From positions 1 through 53,346 of the forward strand of contig SIAK01000016.1 of assembly GCA_009691805.1 (NCBI GenBank): 53,346 nucleotides of DNA, given 5' to 3'. The position numbers were made by a program, and so were the translations under genes. The notes under the pieces are model-generated. The model ran no database searches. It saw nothing but the letters and a program-made list of their open reading frames with translations, and was not told the origin of the DNA. Origin of the DNA: Phycisphaerales bacterium (GTDB taxonomy: Bacteria; Planctomycetota; Phycisphaerae; Phycisphaerales; SM1A02). Position 1 is the stretch's first letter; every line of letters begins with the position of its first letter. Below, one piece after another: positions 38,401-45,052 of the stretch.

Positions 38401-40931
38401 AAGAGTTCTGGGTGCGCACTCACAACGAGCGTGTTCGTGGACGCGTCCGCTTCAATCTTCAGCGGCTTCAATCGACGCTCCTCAGGCGAGCGTTGTTCAA
38501 AGCGCGCGTTCAACATCGCCGCAAGCTGTGGCGCATCGCCTGCACGCAGTTGTAAGAGCCGCATCGGTTGCAACTCGCCCGTTGCAGAAACATCAAGCTC
38601 ACGCACGAACGATTCAAGCATCGCAATCTGCGCGGGTTCTCCCACGACGAAGATCGTGTTCGTCGCGTCGACGACTTCGATCGTTGCGTTCTGCACTGCG
38701 CGCGAAGGATCCAGCAGCGTGGACTTCGCGACGAGTTCGGAGAGTTTCGGTGCAATCTCCGAAGCCTTGCCTAACTTGACGGCGATCATCTTGCCCGCGC
38801 GCGGTGGCGGCATGAGTTGGCGCGCTTGTTGCAGCGCCTGCTGATAGCTCGCGACACCTTCGCGTGAGCCGCTCACGATGAGCATGCCACTCTGCATATC
38901 CGTCTCAATTGTCGGGCGATCCATCTCCCCCGGTGCTGCACCCTGCGCAAGCACCGCGAAGACCTTGTCGGCGCGCTCCATCAACTTCGCGGGATCAATG
39001 CCGGCCATCGGCACAGTCTGCACCTGCCAAGAACCTGGCGCGGCGCGATCGAGTGACTGCACGAGCGACTGCAAGGTTGCGAACTGATCGGGGCTCGCAC
39101 TGACGAGAAGCGAGTGTGTGACATCCATCGCATCGACGCGCGGTGCATCAAATGTTGCGCCGTCACGCGGATCGAGCATCTGCGCAGCGAGAGCGGCAAC
39201 TTGCGCCGCGATTGCGGAGGGCAACGCGTGCTTCACCGAAAGGACGCGCGTTTCGCGATCCACGGGTCGACTCTGTTCCAACTGCGTCAAGAGCGCCGCG
39301 AATCGTTCAATCGATTGCGCGCTTCCGATGAGCACGAGCTCGCGACTCACAGGATCGAGTTCGATGCGAATCGATCGCGATGTGTCCGCGGCAGGCGTCT
39401 GCGCTTCAAACAGTTCACGCGCGCGCGCGACGACAACCTCGGGCTGTGGCGAGGTGACTTTCAACAAGCGCACCTGTCGCTCGATATTCACAGGAAGATC
39501 AAGCACTGTCACGATTTCACGGATGCCCGTGATGTCTGTGCTGTCCGCAGACACAAGAATCGTGCGTCCATCAGGACCGGCAACGACGGTCACCTCTGAT
39601 TGCTGCCGCGTGGTCAAGAGCGACTTCAATGCTTGCAGCACCGTGTCACTCGTTGCATTCGTCAACGGAATCGCGGCAACACTGCGATCGCCTCGCAATC
39701 GATCGCCACGAGTCGCGCCAGCCTTGAGCGTGAAGCCTTCCATCTCCGCGACAAAGCGTTCCGCATCATCAATCGATTCGAGCGAGCCGACCAACGTCAC
39801 GCGATGCGCTTCAGGAAGCGCGACGATTGTCGGGCGCTTCTCCGGCGGATATCCCGCGAACAACTGCTCGAGACGACTCTTCGCATCCACCGCTTCAACC
39901 TTCGTCAGCGTGAGTGTCTTCATGCCGCGACCAGGCGCAGCTGTCGGCGTCGCTCCACCAAGCGCTGGCACGTCGAGCATCTCGATCGTCTGTTGCACTT
40001 GATCGATCTTCGCGCGCGAACCACGCGCCACGATCGAGTTCGTTCGGTCATCGGCGGCGATGACAAGTCCCGCGACGCGATTCTCTTCGACCTTCGTGCG
40101 CTTCCCATCACCTGCATTGATGACGTACTCAATCACACGCTCGCCCATGAGTGCGCTCAAGCTTGTGAGCAACTCCGATGCTTTCGCATGGTGGATCGGA
40201 ATGAGTTCGATGATGTTCTCAACATCTTTGCGATCGAGTTCATCGATGATGCGCTGCAAGCGTCGCACCTGCGCAGCTGTCTCCACAAGAAGCACTGCGT
40301 TCTGTTGTTCAAGCGCCGTCACAGAGCCGTAACTCGCGACGAGATTCTTCAGCTGCTCCGCAACACCCTTCGCTTGCGCGTTCATCAACGGAAGCACAAC
40401 TGTCACGATCGTGTCATCGGTGACCTGTGCAGGAATTGTTCCGATGTAGGTCGGCACATTCTCACGCTTCATGTCATCGAGCTTCTGCAGGAAGAGGCGA
40501 CCGCCCTCCGCGCGCAACATGCACTGCTGAGTCTGCAGCAGAATGTTCAACGTCTGCAAAGCTTCATCCAGCGAGTACTCGCGCGGCGAGATGTAGTCGA
40601 CCGTGCCTGCGGGAACTTCCGTCTCGCGCACCACCGGCCAACCTGTCGTGCGACTGAAGTAGTCGAGCACTTGGTCGTAGGTCTGTCCCTTGAAATTGAA
40701 ACTGAAGCGCGGCGTTGCAGTCGGATTCTGCGGAGGCGCAGCAGCGGTGTCTTGCGCAGCAATGGGAGCAATCGCAGTTGCATCCGCAATGACGGCCGAC
40801 GCAGTGCTCGAAAGGCAACCGACAACGACAAGCAGCGAGAGCGCCTTGCTCGGTGTTGAAGAGTCAACACTTGTTCGACCCTCCTGTTGAGTCGAGCCGT
40901 TGATGATGCGCGCCGGTGTCAAATCTGCCAT
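26448..40931 (-). CDS. gspD: Giant type II secretion secretin (GspD-like) with about 52 tandem N-domains
   Basis: Secretins form the outer-membrane channel of type II secretion. This gene encodes about 4827 residues, several times the usual ~650-700. Layout: N-terminal signal-like segment (ALSLLVVVGCLSSTASA) after an unusually long leader; an N0 domain (about 75-156, FNFKGQTYDQVLDYFSRTTG); then about 157-4488 as a chain of roughly 52 N1-type domains averaging ~83 residues, each marked by a strand such as ADARTNSLIVSG; then a standard secretin core from about 4489 (DVDPPQVLIQVLLAEISLDS) with SRVQVLSNPSVMVENN, GQTVVIGGLISDR and IPFLGDIPLIGALFR; then a Ser/Pro/Ala tail. I start it at ATG 40931, with AGAGAGG nine bases upstream. 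The frame is open to 41177, inside gspM. Domain count is by eye. Confidence 0.93.
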   Translation of the reverse strand: MADLTPARIINGSTQQEGRTSVDSSTPSKALSLLVVVGCLSSTASAVIADATAIAPIAAQDTAAAPPQNPTATPRFSFNFKGQTYDQVLDYFSRTTGWPVVRETEVPAGTVDYISPREYSLDEALQTLNILLQTQQCMLRAEGGRLFLQKLDDMKRENVPTYIGTIPAQVTDDTIVTVVLPLMNAQAKGVAEQLKNLVASYGSVTALEQQNAVLLVETAAQVRRLQRIIDELDRKDVENIIELIPIHHAKASELLTSLSALMGERVIEYVINAGDGKRTKVEENRVAGLVIAADDRTNSIVARGSRAKIDQVQQTIEMLDVPALGGATPTAAPGRGMKTLTLTKVEAVDAKSRLEQLFAGYPPEKRPTIVALPEAHRVTLVGSLESIDDAERFVAEMEGFTLKAGATRGDRLRGDRSVAAIPLTNATSDTVLQALKSLLTTRQQSEVTVVAGPDGRTILVSADSTDITGIREIVTVLDLPVNIERQVRLLKVTSPQPEVVVARARELFEAQTPAADTSRSIRIELDPVSRELVLIGSAQSIERFAALLTQLEQSRPVDRETRVLSVKHALPSAIAAQVAALAAQMLDPRDGATFDAPRVDAMDVTHSLLVSASPDQFATLQSLVQSLDRAAPGSWQVQTVPMAGIDPAKLMERADKVFAVLAQGAAPGEMDRPTIETDMQSGMLIVSGSREGVASYQQALQQARQLMPPPRAGKMIAVKLGKASEIAPKLSELVAKSTLLDPSRAVQNATIEVVDATNTIFVVGEPAQIAMLESFVRELDVSATGELQPMRLLQLRAGDAPQLAAMLNARFEQRSPEERRLKPLKIEADASTNTLVVSAHPELFESVREFVEQLNRAGDTSQSSARETFVVGLKAAKAADLAIALDRLFPTPPMPLDSRGRPLPHLQKPKEVFVAADPTTNSLIVEAPKERRTSFESLVAELDRIPLPPQATLRTYHVERGDMEKIAQNLRDLAARGMLSTPAANGGKSVEVLVQTSIESRTLIVAGDDTTFAKTEELLEQLQAVPVRKTLRVIDALTLDPAQLAERVGKLLASESPEGATPEVVIEVDAPNGTVLVSGTEEATTRFAAACDQVLRAQAPAANIRVIPLQYAKAADAKLFLDGMAQGRLGSAAGFAREPIIDCVEKTNSLLIAASETQHQLLASLVKSMDVQSGTAPPIRILQLRTADATVLAQALSSTYAQRSLEDRSARPVSITAEPQTNAIIVSAHAELLPEIEAVIADLNDANKGSADDREIRIFPLAVARAVDLAKTLDEMFPQPTVPVDPRGRARPELAKPREVVVRADAQMNALIVDAPMARMAGFAKLVEQLDSQKESTPAEIRTWKISDGSLDAMAATLRQLAAASQLGAGSAQAVISTEPVSKTLVVSGPPDIFTKVESVVKGVQGTSVPATTLRVFKLKSARAEQLAPLVEQTLSGRLAQVEPSLRGEGARALDVAADRRSNTIIVSAPDVLMPVAEALIAQLDAPAGASSDGSTGSAFDEASVRVRPLQYADAAGIAASLTQALASAINPATGEVVSVKVMAASGANALLLVGRASDLEIAEKLIKELDSSPNLDAVDAKTFPLKHADAAKVAPLVQRLLADQQETDPRIVLERMRRNRGQPDATPPVRVEADARTNSLIVSGASRVMIVAEGLITQLDSPLDLAERTWFVFTPVKGDARNLAEQVTRVLERTGPTGGVLKVELSVPTGSGTVLIVGSKDEAERAKSILTTLDAEAFAAPSSDVRVVSLRYIAPETVVSALQPMLSDRARWPQELAAIVRAGLPVAEPRVVADSLNMRVIVTAPTALMPMANEIIAQLDAPRNEGVTTETRVYSLIQASAVDVVPSVQAALDARSAADPKSRKPVVSAEPSSNAIVVTGSPEMLVESDKIIAAIDVQGPRDAARVRTVFLKTARAETLAPLIERLLVDDTARQGRAFQRSGAPLVKEPVLKVAADARLNAVIISATPSQLDAAEEMLRQLDAGRTGGAPRFVQVLTVKNGDATEIAAALADVFDMDDSDEQPPIIRVNASSNSLLVRATEAQYTAIEGIVSKLDRATVASNRQFRSVPLDGSGANAAEVAALLRRMLESQDGGVEVITVDELLKRYEEAPAKSTPSSTAPEGGRSQADPHFAPLAAHILAGLFATIAQDGGPVPTPAVAAPPVAPLVPTRPTTDDTTHEDNGVTIAVDEATNSLLLLGSPREIERVMKLVEQASNGLPKGATKIRAIPLPASVDPAQLATVVQQSIAKMTPSGGAPGDLTKRVAIVADLEQRALLVIATDADFESVGQLIATLARSTATERVVVRSYPLTNASSARVAESFRQLSQPSAGSARIRALAVTLSSNGTASEELTFDPSKVRVFAEPGVNAVTVIGSPEAIAFADRFITYIDREQIAALPTVRIIPVKNARAVDIAATLTQIYASRGRGLSQQGIVVRTPEFAADARTNTIVVGGSGEFEDLDGLIATLDQPVASEAKPLEVIPLIALTPTVAAKMIEQVVVGSDRERRASVLVIPEDGAGVLLVRADASVRAEIRALLKEIDRPASSEFKVQPVRLQHADATRVAEALQRLFDDRARLASGGRARSGARTISIVGDSRSKSIFVAANDTDLAEITELVAVFDVPEAAREFQFRIVPLAHARAGDIARTVETLLTEMGGAGAEDAVSVRADDRRNVLIVAGRGDRFTLVEGIVASLDVAPSETEQRLVKVYAVKHGDVDTLASLVRETLGERAQRPGEAQAGNASGRSSLFASPKSRQIVVRATASQHEAVAGLLSSLDASLAAPDRATAVLNAQFVEASELAQSLNLFLTESSAASGSASSATVIASAAGGALLVAGTPEELGVIRDLLAKLDLPSSGAERRIEIIVLKKAQATDVARLVTEQFARRGSSVQGVVVTADVRTNSIVLNAPAQQFEQVRALMDRLDAPSSAAETTIRTFQLTNAKAEEAVRILTQALQLDSKGRTQGVAIKLDPAAPAVQVNARIVADKRSNALIVTADELSFEVIASVLKQLEEVPAKAAIEYRVIVLQHAAAGMVADTLSRLVGEGTEAVPAPRIDASEAGNQLLVAATTEQFVTINEILKSIDIASSLPRVTDFIPLTHAKSPAVATALSNFYGRFALDTDSPSKQSVRIVADAGTNSLVVSAAESEWAGIRELVAKLDTEQLDASRQLRVIALLHADARGVADAINEAFHTQQPPAKPAEPAKPGEQPAPVVVAPVSEDMVSCSADELSNTLVVGASAQAMRRIEAVIAELDKPDYARLPPARLIPVRSGNPEQLARAIERVYGPSRNSGRDRGVRIVGDMTSNALIVRASDEDFAQILAIAEALEQQAAAEGLAVHLLPLTKASAVRVAGALRGAFAERARQAGVPLSIQVDTASNGLVVASTGPLFEEIKTLALQLDAMAPAADKGIFIIELKNLAPEDAKKIVETIGLDKAQPIDSPSRVISEPIKVAAVPGRAALVVVANPADRDIVLSLIKGIDSDPPEAEGTARVVRLRNASATSVAATLQQLVAPPVAGQKPSSLATALQEQIRRLRIQREGTDAGDIALDLQKPIRVLADVTSNSLLLSSTPDNVRALEEIAALFDRLPVTDAAVVRIFPLENMQATQFARIVRELFAQGKVLGQVTGSSVMAVPDSETGKALLEGVAMSTDDRTNTIIVAGKEEAVAFVEVLRDRLDSNVAIGWVEPRIVKLTYADPTDLAEMLKAVLVDGSTKLPEAAPMQKQVARIRAARTAPDGTPIAAIESEIFVPFSQLVIRPEPALRALVLVGTVQNMDLVVELIKQLDVEAAAPGALVRVYPVEHASASRIAPLLVSLFDQQVASKVVRPEDRVRAIPDERTNSIVISTSPRSFIVLEELLKSLDQAISPEIREVKTIRLVHASAARVAPMVQKLLDARVERLRRVEPETADLQRATVIADDRTNQLLVAAGNDVYETIVGLVSELDTPAELGEGLVQVVAVKKANADRIAAAVNAVMARRYAELSPEAQRRAKPLIIADPRTSSLLVAGGPEDTQAITELVARLEALPSNPAVNVQVLPLTAARAEQIAPRIQQLMRDRTRSLGENQTASDEVSITADVASNSLIVAASAENFEVVRGLVDLLAKAAADSLGGRPFEVITLAKTSAPEMVRLLEEMYVTEENRRRGDRSVQVSAETRLNAVIASGSEADVQALRRLVAQLDGAKPSQVVEIKYITLQSANVIEMVGLVQSVLSGGGLNGRGGQQATILKYLKQLDGGAGDEGVEVEVSAAVRNSISLTPDVRTNTIIVRAPRDSMELIEQMIRDLDSSMSGSQNIRIFKLANADADALARVLQELFNLKQQGNLYVLKPREQTDPADPNAVAGASPSMEGSTAGYIGSDLSLVPDARQSLSVTVDDRTNSLIVAGTANFLELVEKVVLELDKEDTNTRDTFIYALKNASAVEVARVVSQFVSEDQKRVLATLSADQLPSASKLLEREVTVVGDQKSNTVLVNASPKYLEQVREIIKELDVDPPQVLIQVLLAEISLDSSESIGPEFGRGTIGDVGIAAGMGNVPGIGGRAGAPFFGSLFSNKGTPNVAIGTEDFELLINALASQSRVQVLSNPSVMVENNSDGFIQVGETVRLPDSVSFSAAGQQSSVTPEEIGILLKVRPSINPDGFVRMEIEPEISRLSLQTTQISENFESPVVTRRRATTTVTVKDGQTVVIGGLISDRFERIDTKIPFLGDIPLIGALFRQFKENSSKTELLIVLTPHVVRSPTSSSPHAATAASLSADALNKLTLPPALVEQIRQGELRGMSTRTSSDGSIEAPIGAASEPAAADSPEGSIPSTTSVTPVTPATPAGTTPSR
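27468..40463 (-). repeat. Array of ~52 degenerate secretin N-domain coding repeats
   Basis: Each unit encodes about 70-110 residues: a helix, then V.PL..A.A..VA..L and a D..TN.LIV.. strand, a helix and a LD ending. Units are related only at protein level; I see no near-identical DNA copies, so expansion is old or under strong diversification. Some units carry inserts, for example a Pro/Ala-rich stretch near 34370-34560 and long inserts in the last three units before the secretin core (about 27600-28400). Confidence 0.85.
36590..38789 (-). repeat. Higher-order repeat of about five N-domains within gspD, period ~388 codons
   Basis: Two successive blocks match unit by unit in the same order at a fixed offset of about 388 residues. 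Pairs include PMRLLQLRAGDA with PIRILQLRTADA, NTLVVSAHPELF with NAIIVSAHAELL, FPTPPMPLDSRGRP with FPQPTVPVDPRGRA, LRTYHVERGD with IRTWKISDGS, and TLRVIDALTLDPAQLAERVG with TLRVFKLKSARAEQLAPLVE. This points to duplication of a whole multi-domain segment. Edges are approximate. Confidence 0.75.
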
Positions 40932-40977
40932 GCAAACTGCCTCTCTCCGCCTCACTCGCAGGCGGCTGAATACATTG

Positions 40978-42000
40978 CTACTGCCCGATTGGACTTCGTT
41001 GCGCCAGATTGTCACCAATCCGAACGCGAACGCGACCTCCCGAACTTTCAAACTCCGCGAGGTCGTAGGCGACTCCACGGAAAACAAGCTCTCCAACTGT
41101 TTGCCCAGGCAAGAGTTGTAGAGCGGAACCATCTGCACATCGCAAGAACGCTTCGTCTCCCGTGGGTCCACGAACAACCCCTGTTAACTTCCAGGTGCTG
41201 TAGGGAAATCCAGAATTGACGACAGTTGGCGTTTGCGCACCATTTCCATCTTGTGGCAACACCGCGATCGGAGCGATCGTTGCTGGACTGGTTGCGACCA
41301 CAATCGCCGCAGGCTTCACCGATGGAATGAAGTACGGATTCGAGGACGCGAGTGCTTGATAAGGCGCGAATCCAACCACGGGATCGCCTTCGCGTTGAAG
41401 CTCCGCACTCGGCTGCGCGCCAACGATAAACATCGCAGTCAATCGCACCGTCATGCCGACTCGCTCGTTGCTCGACTTCGGATCGAATCGAATCATGTCG
41501 ATGCGGTGGAGCCAAGGTTCCGAGGCGATGCGATAGAGCAGTTGAAGCATCTGGTCATACCGACCTGAAGCCGCGACTGTCGCTTGAATCTCTCCGAAGT
41601 CAGGTTCATCACGAAGCTTCTTGAGACTTCCCTTTGCGAATTCACTGCGTGCAGGAGTGCCCTGAATCACTGCAGTGCTCGTGCCAACGCTTGCGTCAGG
41701 AAGACTCAATTCCTCAAGCACGCGATTGACTCGCGCACGCAATGCACTATCGACAGTCTCCGCTGAACCACCAAGCGAGCGATTAACGAGTGACTTCAGT
41801 TGCGCGGCGCGCTTCGGCTTCGCGGCTCGCTCCGCTTGTGCATTCGTGAGCACGCCGCTGGAGAGCGCGATCGATTCTTGCGCAGTTGAACGCACAGTCG
41901 TGAGCCGACCAGAGCCCGCGAGAAATGCGATCGTCACCGAGCAAATCGCAACTGCACAGAGCACGATGACGAAGCCGAACCGCTTGAAGTTCGCCATCAT
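40978..42000 (-). CDS. gspM: GspM/PilO-like assembly protein with C-terminal GspC/PilP-like domain
   Basis: The 340-residue protein has a short cytoplasmic start, one membrane helix (FGFVIVLCAVAICSVTIAFL), a coiled region, and a ferredoxin-like periplasmic domain of the PilO/GspM type (about 125-205, including YDQMLQLLYRIASEPWLHRI). The last ~70 residues (YSTWKLTGVVRGPTGDEAFL followed by RCADGSALQLLPGQTVGELV and FRGVAYDLAEF) look like the GspC homology region/PilP fold, which in other systems contacts the secretin N0 domain. So one protein may do the jobs of GspM and GspC. Start ATG 42000 has AGGAGG five to six bases upstream and overlaps the gspL stop. Fusion assignment is by pattern only. 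Confidence 0.78.
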   Translation of the reverse strand: MMANFKRFGFVIVLCAVAICSVTIAFLAGSGRLTTVRSTAQESIALSSGVLTNAQAERAAKPKRAAQLKSLVNRSLGGSAETVDSALRARVNRVLEELSLPDASVGTSTAVIQGTPARSEFAKGSLKKLRDEPDFGEIQATVAASGRYDQMLQLLYRIASEPWLHRIDMIRFDPKSSNERVGMTVRLTAMFIVGAQPSAELQREGDPVVGFAPYQALASSNPYFIPSVKPAAIVVATSPATIAPIAVLPQDGNGAQTPTVVNSGFPYSTWKLTGVVRGPTGDEAFLRCADGSALQLLPGQTVGELVFRGVAYDLAEFESSGGRVRVRIGDNLAQRSPIGQ

Positions 42001-43559
42001 GGCGAACCTCCTGCTGCACTCTTGGGAGCAGCCACCACAGCCTTGTTTGGACGAAGATCTGTCGTGCGAATCACATACGCGAATGGGTACGGAAGTCGAC
42101 GACCTCCGCGCGCATCCGCACCGGTGGATGTCACGCCGAGAGCCTTCGATGCGACGAGCGCATCTCGCAACGCGTCTGCAGTCGCGCGGTCCTTCGCCTC
42201 GCCATCGAGTGTGAATTTCAACTCACGTCCGGACACTTCCCACTTGTCGCGCGTGAACTCAATCTCGCCTGCTGCGAAAACACCCGAAAGTCCATCGAGC
42301 ACAACTTCACGCGTGTCGGGCGCAAACTTTCGGAACTCCGCGAGATAGTCCATCCAGGCAGGATCGGACTCCAACCAAAGCGCAATGTGCTTGAGTCGGA
42401 ACTCTTCGCGCTTGGCGCGCTGCAACTCCGGAAGCGCAGTCGTCGCTTTCTCGCGCAGATCATCCGCGCGCGCTTGCAACGACTTCATTTCGAAGGATCC
42501 TGCTGTCCAACCCGACAGCACTGCGAGCACCGCCACACCGAGCAGCGTGAGCGCTCGCTTGCGTGTGCGAGCAGCGCGATCAAGAGGCTGCGCAGGATGC
42601 ACGAAGTCCACCGCGCGCGCTGCACCAATGCGCGCAAGCAACAAACCTGCAAGCGGGAAGCAAGAAGAGCGCGCGATCTCGCCTTCCACATTCGCGGGCA
42701 ATCGAATGCGCGGATGCGTCTCCAGTCTCGAAGCGGAGCAACCGACCGCTGCTTCGAGTTGCGGAAGAATCTCAGAGGCAAGCGCAGCGTCACTCAACAA
42801 GAGTGCGCGTGCAATCTCGCGACCCTCGGTGCCACTGCGAAGTGCGAGCAACGCGCGACGAGTTTCGACAAGCACGCGCGCGCTCCGCGCCGACACATCG
42901 CCACCAATGTCTGCTGCGCGCGAGAAGACCGGCGCGCCGTTTTCCACGAGCAAGAATTCGACGCGATCCGCGACGCAATCAATCGCGAGCACGCAATCGC
43001 TTGCGTCGGAATCGAGTGAACGCAAGAGCTCAAGTGTGCCCAGCGTGCGCACGCTCGCTGCGGATGGTTGCAGGGGAAACAGCGCGCAAAGTGCTTCTAA
43101 ACGAGACGCTGACACGGCCGCACCCACAATCGTGCTCGCGCCGTCTTGCGATTCGAGCACGAGGTAATCCGTCACGCCAGCGCCTTCTACCGGGAGGTCG
43201 CGGAGCAACGCGAGTCGCGCCATGTCACGAATCTCTTCCGCGTTGTCTGTCGGAAGTGCGATCGTGCGCAGCATTGCATCCAAGCGAGAAATGCAGAGCA
43301 GCGCACCGCCGTCGAGCGCGGACTCGCCAAAGAAGTTGGTCGTAGCACTCTGCGCTTCCCATGCGCGGCGGACCGCAATCATGCCGCCGACTACATCTGC
43401 TTCAATCGCTCGCGCTCCACCTTCTGTAACTTCAACAACACACTTCGGAACGCTCGTGCGAGCGCTCGACGAATTCGAAACAACACCACGCAACCGCGCG
43501 AGGAGCCCTCGCTGGCTTGTGTGCTGAGGTTTCGAATTGCGGTTGATCGCGTCTGTCAT
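41997..43559 (-). CDS. gspL: GspL/PilM-PilN-like inner-membrane platform protein
   Basis: GspL links the cytoplasmic ATPase to the membrane platform. The 520-residue product has an N-terminal actin-like (PilM-type) cytoplasmic domain to about 325, with VLAIDCVADRVEFLLVENGA and AADIGGDVSARSARVL. One membrane helix follows (KRALTLLGVAVLAVLSGWTA, about 335-355), then a PilN-like periplasmic coiled coil (ARADDLREKATTALPELQRA) and ferredoxin-like domain to about 490. This order is that of GspL or a PilM-PilN fusion. ATG at 43559 is 77 bases after gspK; its stop overlaps gspM. Confidence 0.85.
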   Translation of the reverse strand: MTDAINRNSKPQHTSQRGLLARLRGVVSNSSSARTSVPKCVVEVTEGGARAIEADVVGGMIAVRRAWEAQSATTNFFGESALDGGALLCISRLDAMLRTIALPTDNAEEIRDMARLALLRDLPVEGAGVTDYLVLESQDGASTIVGAAVSASRLEALCALFPLQPSAASVRTLGTLELLRSLDSDASDCVLAIDCVADRVEFLLVENGAPVFSRAADIGGDVSARSARVLVETRRALLALRSGTEGREIARALLLSDAALASEILPQLEAAVGCSASRLETHPRIRLPANVEGEIARSSCFPLAGLLLARIGAARAVDFVHPAQPLDRAARTRKRALTLLGVAVLAVLSGWTAGSFEMKSLQARADDLREKATTALPELQRAKREEFRLKHIALWLESDPAWMDYLAEFRKFAPDTREVVLDGLSGVFAAGEIEFTRDKWEVSGRELKFTLDGEAKDRATADALRDALVASKALGVTSTGADARGGRRLPYPFAYVIRTTDLRPNKAVVAAPKSAAGGSP

Positions 43560-43636
43560 TCAACCTCTCTAGAATTTGCGGCACTGCGACAGAACACGCG
43601 GAGGGAGAGACTCTACCGCTTGATGCTCGTCTCGGT

Positions 43637-45052
43637 TCAGCGCGGCTTCCTTGAGGAAACCCATCGCCCGACTGCGGGCGCCCCAAGCGGGTGTCGTAAG
43701 TTTGGAAGAGGGTCTATCTTGTCAGATTCATCTTCTCGCGGCGAAAAAATATCCGGATTCGAGAAAGTCACTTCGGTGAAATCAAGAAACGCGTTATCAG
43801 CAACGGCCGCCGCAGCGCTCAATTCTTGCAACATCTGCTCGCCCTCTGCATTCACTTCGGATTCGGCTGCATACACCGCACTTTTCGCTGCGATCGCAGA
43901 GAACGCTTCGAGCATCGATGTGTCCCGCAACAACGCGATGCGCGGCATTTCTTGCGCACAGTCGATGACGCAATCGAAGCGCGCGGTGTTGCGTGATGGC
44001 GTGTGCGTGGATGCACCTGCTGTGGTCTGTTCGAGTGGTTCGAAACTTGCTTCGAGACGGAATCTCCACTGCAGACTTCGCGCCGTCACTCGCGACGCGA
44101 GGACGACGAACTCCTCATGCGTCACGATGCCGCGTTCGACAAGCCACGCGGCGCCGCGTCGTTCGTGAAGGCTCAGCAGCGCGCGTTCCTCAACGATGCG
44201 CGCCGCGCGCTCCGCGCCAATGCCTTCGATCACGCGAAGCACCGCCACGGACGCATGATTCACACTCACCCGTCCACTGACGCGATCGCCATCAATCAAC
44301 GTCATCGAAAGGAGCGCGCCATTCCACTGCTCAAGAGAAAGCGCTTCCGCGTGCAACGCTCGAACGATGCGCGACTCAAACGATGCTTCATCACCTTCCT
44401 TGTCCTTCGATGCGCGCGCAGCAACTCGAAGGAACGCATCAGAGCCAAGGCGACGAAGGCGTTGCGTTGACGCGTCGTCGAGTGCTTCTTCGAGCAGCAC
44501 GCGCGGCAACCCTTCATCGTCGAGCATTGGATCCGCCGCGAAACGCGTCAGCATCGCCGACAGTTTCGGTTGCGTGAGCGCAAGTGCTTCGATCGAACCC
44601 GACGCGAGTTGCTCTCGCAGCTTCACGACGGACATCTCTCCAGCGGCGCTCTCGAGCAACTGTTCAAGAACGAGATCCGTCGCGCCCTCGATCGCAAACT
44701 TGCCTGATTCCGCCTCGAAAAACGTGCCATCCTCGAACGGAACAAGTCGCGCGACAAGACGCTCTTCTCCGAGAATGCGCTCTAGAACTTCGCCATCGCG
44801 CGCGGGAAAACTCGGAGGACTTCCCCCTTGCAACAACTCTCGCCGCGACTCAGCAAGCGTCGCGCTCACGAGCGTCACGCCATCAAGCGCCGCCGCGCGA
44901 GCGAGTGCCGAGCGCGTTCCGCCACGCGTATCCGCGATCGCGCCGCGCGCAATGGCGATTGCGCCAGCCGCAGCGAGCAGCGCGACTGCGAGGGCGATGA
45001 GTACCGCGATGAGCACGAACGACCGAAGATTTGAGCGAGAAACACAGGTCAT
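43637..45052 (-). CDS. gspK: Minor pseudopilin GspK
   Basis: GspK caps the type II pseudopilus tip. The 471-residue size is well above other pseudopilins, as expected. The N-terminus is a prepilin-like helix (RSFVLIAVLIALAVALLAAA) without a glutamate at +5, as I recall is usual for GspK. A SAM-like/helix-hairpin-helix region is seen in VNHASVAVLRVIEGIGAERA with ARIVEERALLS. A negatively charged C-terminal tail follows (FSPREDESDKIDPLPN). The ATG overlaps the gspJ stop (ATGA). The cleavage residue before the helix is not the usual glycine. Confidence 0.86.
   Translation of the reverse strand: MTCVSRSNLRSFVLIAVLIALAVALLAAAGAIAIARGAIADTRGGTRSALARAAALDGVTLVSATLAESRRELLQGGSPPSFPARDGEVLERILGEERLVARLVPFEDGTFFEAESGKFAIEGATDLVLEQLLESAAGEMSVVKLREQLASGSIEALALTQPKLSAMLTRFAADPMLDDEGLPRVLLEEALDDASTQRLRRLGSDAFLRVAARASKDKEGDEASFESRIVRALHAEALSLEQWNGALLSMTLIDGDRVSGRVSVNHASVAVLRVIEGIGAERAARIVEERALLSLHERRGAAWLVERGIVTHEEFVVLASRVTARSLQWRFRLEASFEPLEQTTAGASTHTPSRNTARFDCVIDCAQEMPRIALLRDTSMLEAFSAIAAKSAVYAAESEVNAEGEQMLQELSAAAAVADNAFLDFTEVTFSNPDIFSPREDESDKIDPLPNLRHPLGAPAVGRWVSSRKPR

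Noticed and set aside
27468-40463. CRISPR-like or DNA-level tandem array
   Set aside because: The periodicity is at protein level only; there are no identical DNA repeats with spacers and the reading frame is continuous.
39600-40859. 419-codon open frame on the plus strand, and many shorter ones across 26.8-40.9 kb
   Set aside because: They are antisense to the giant secretin gene, whose frame is coherent in domain structure throughout; the antisense products are Arg/His-rich.
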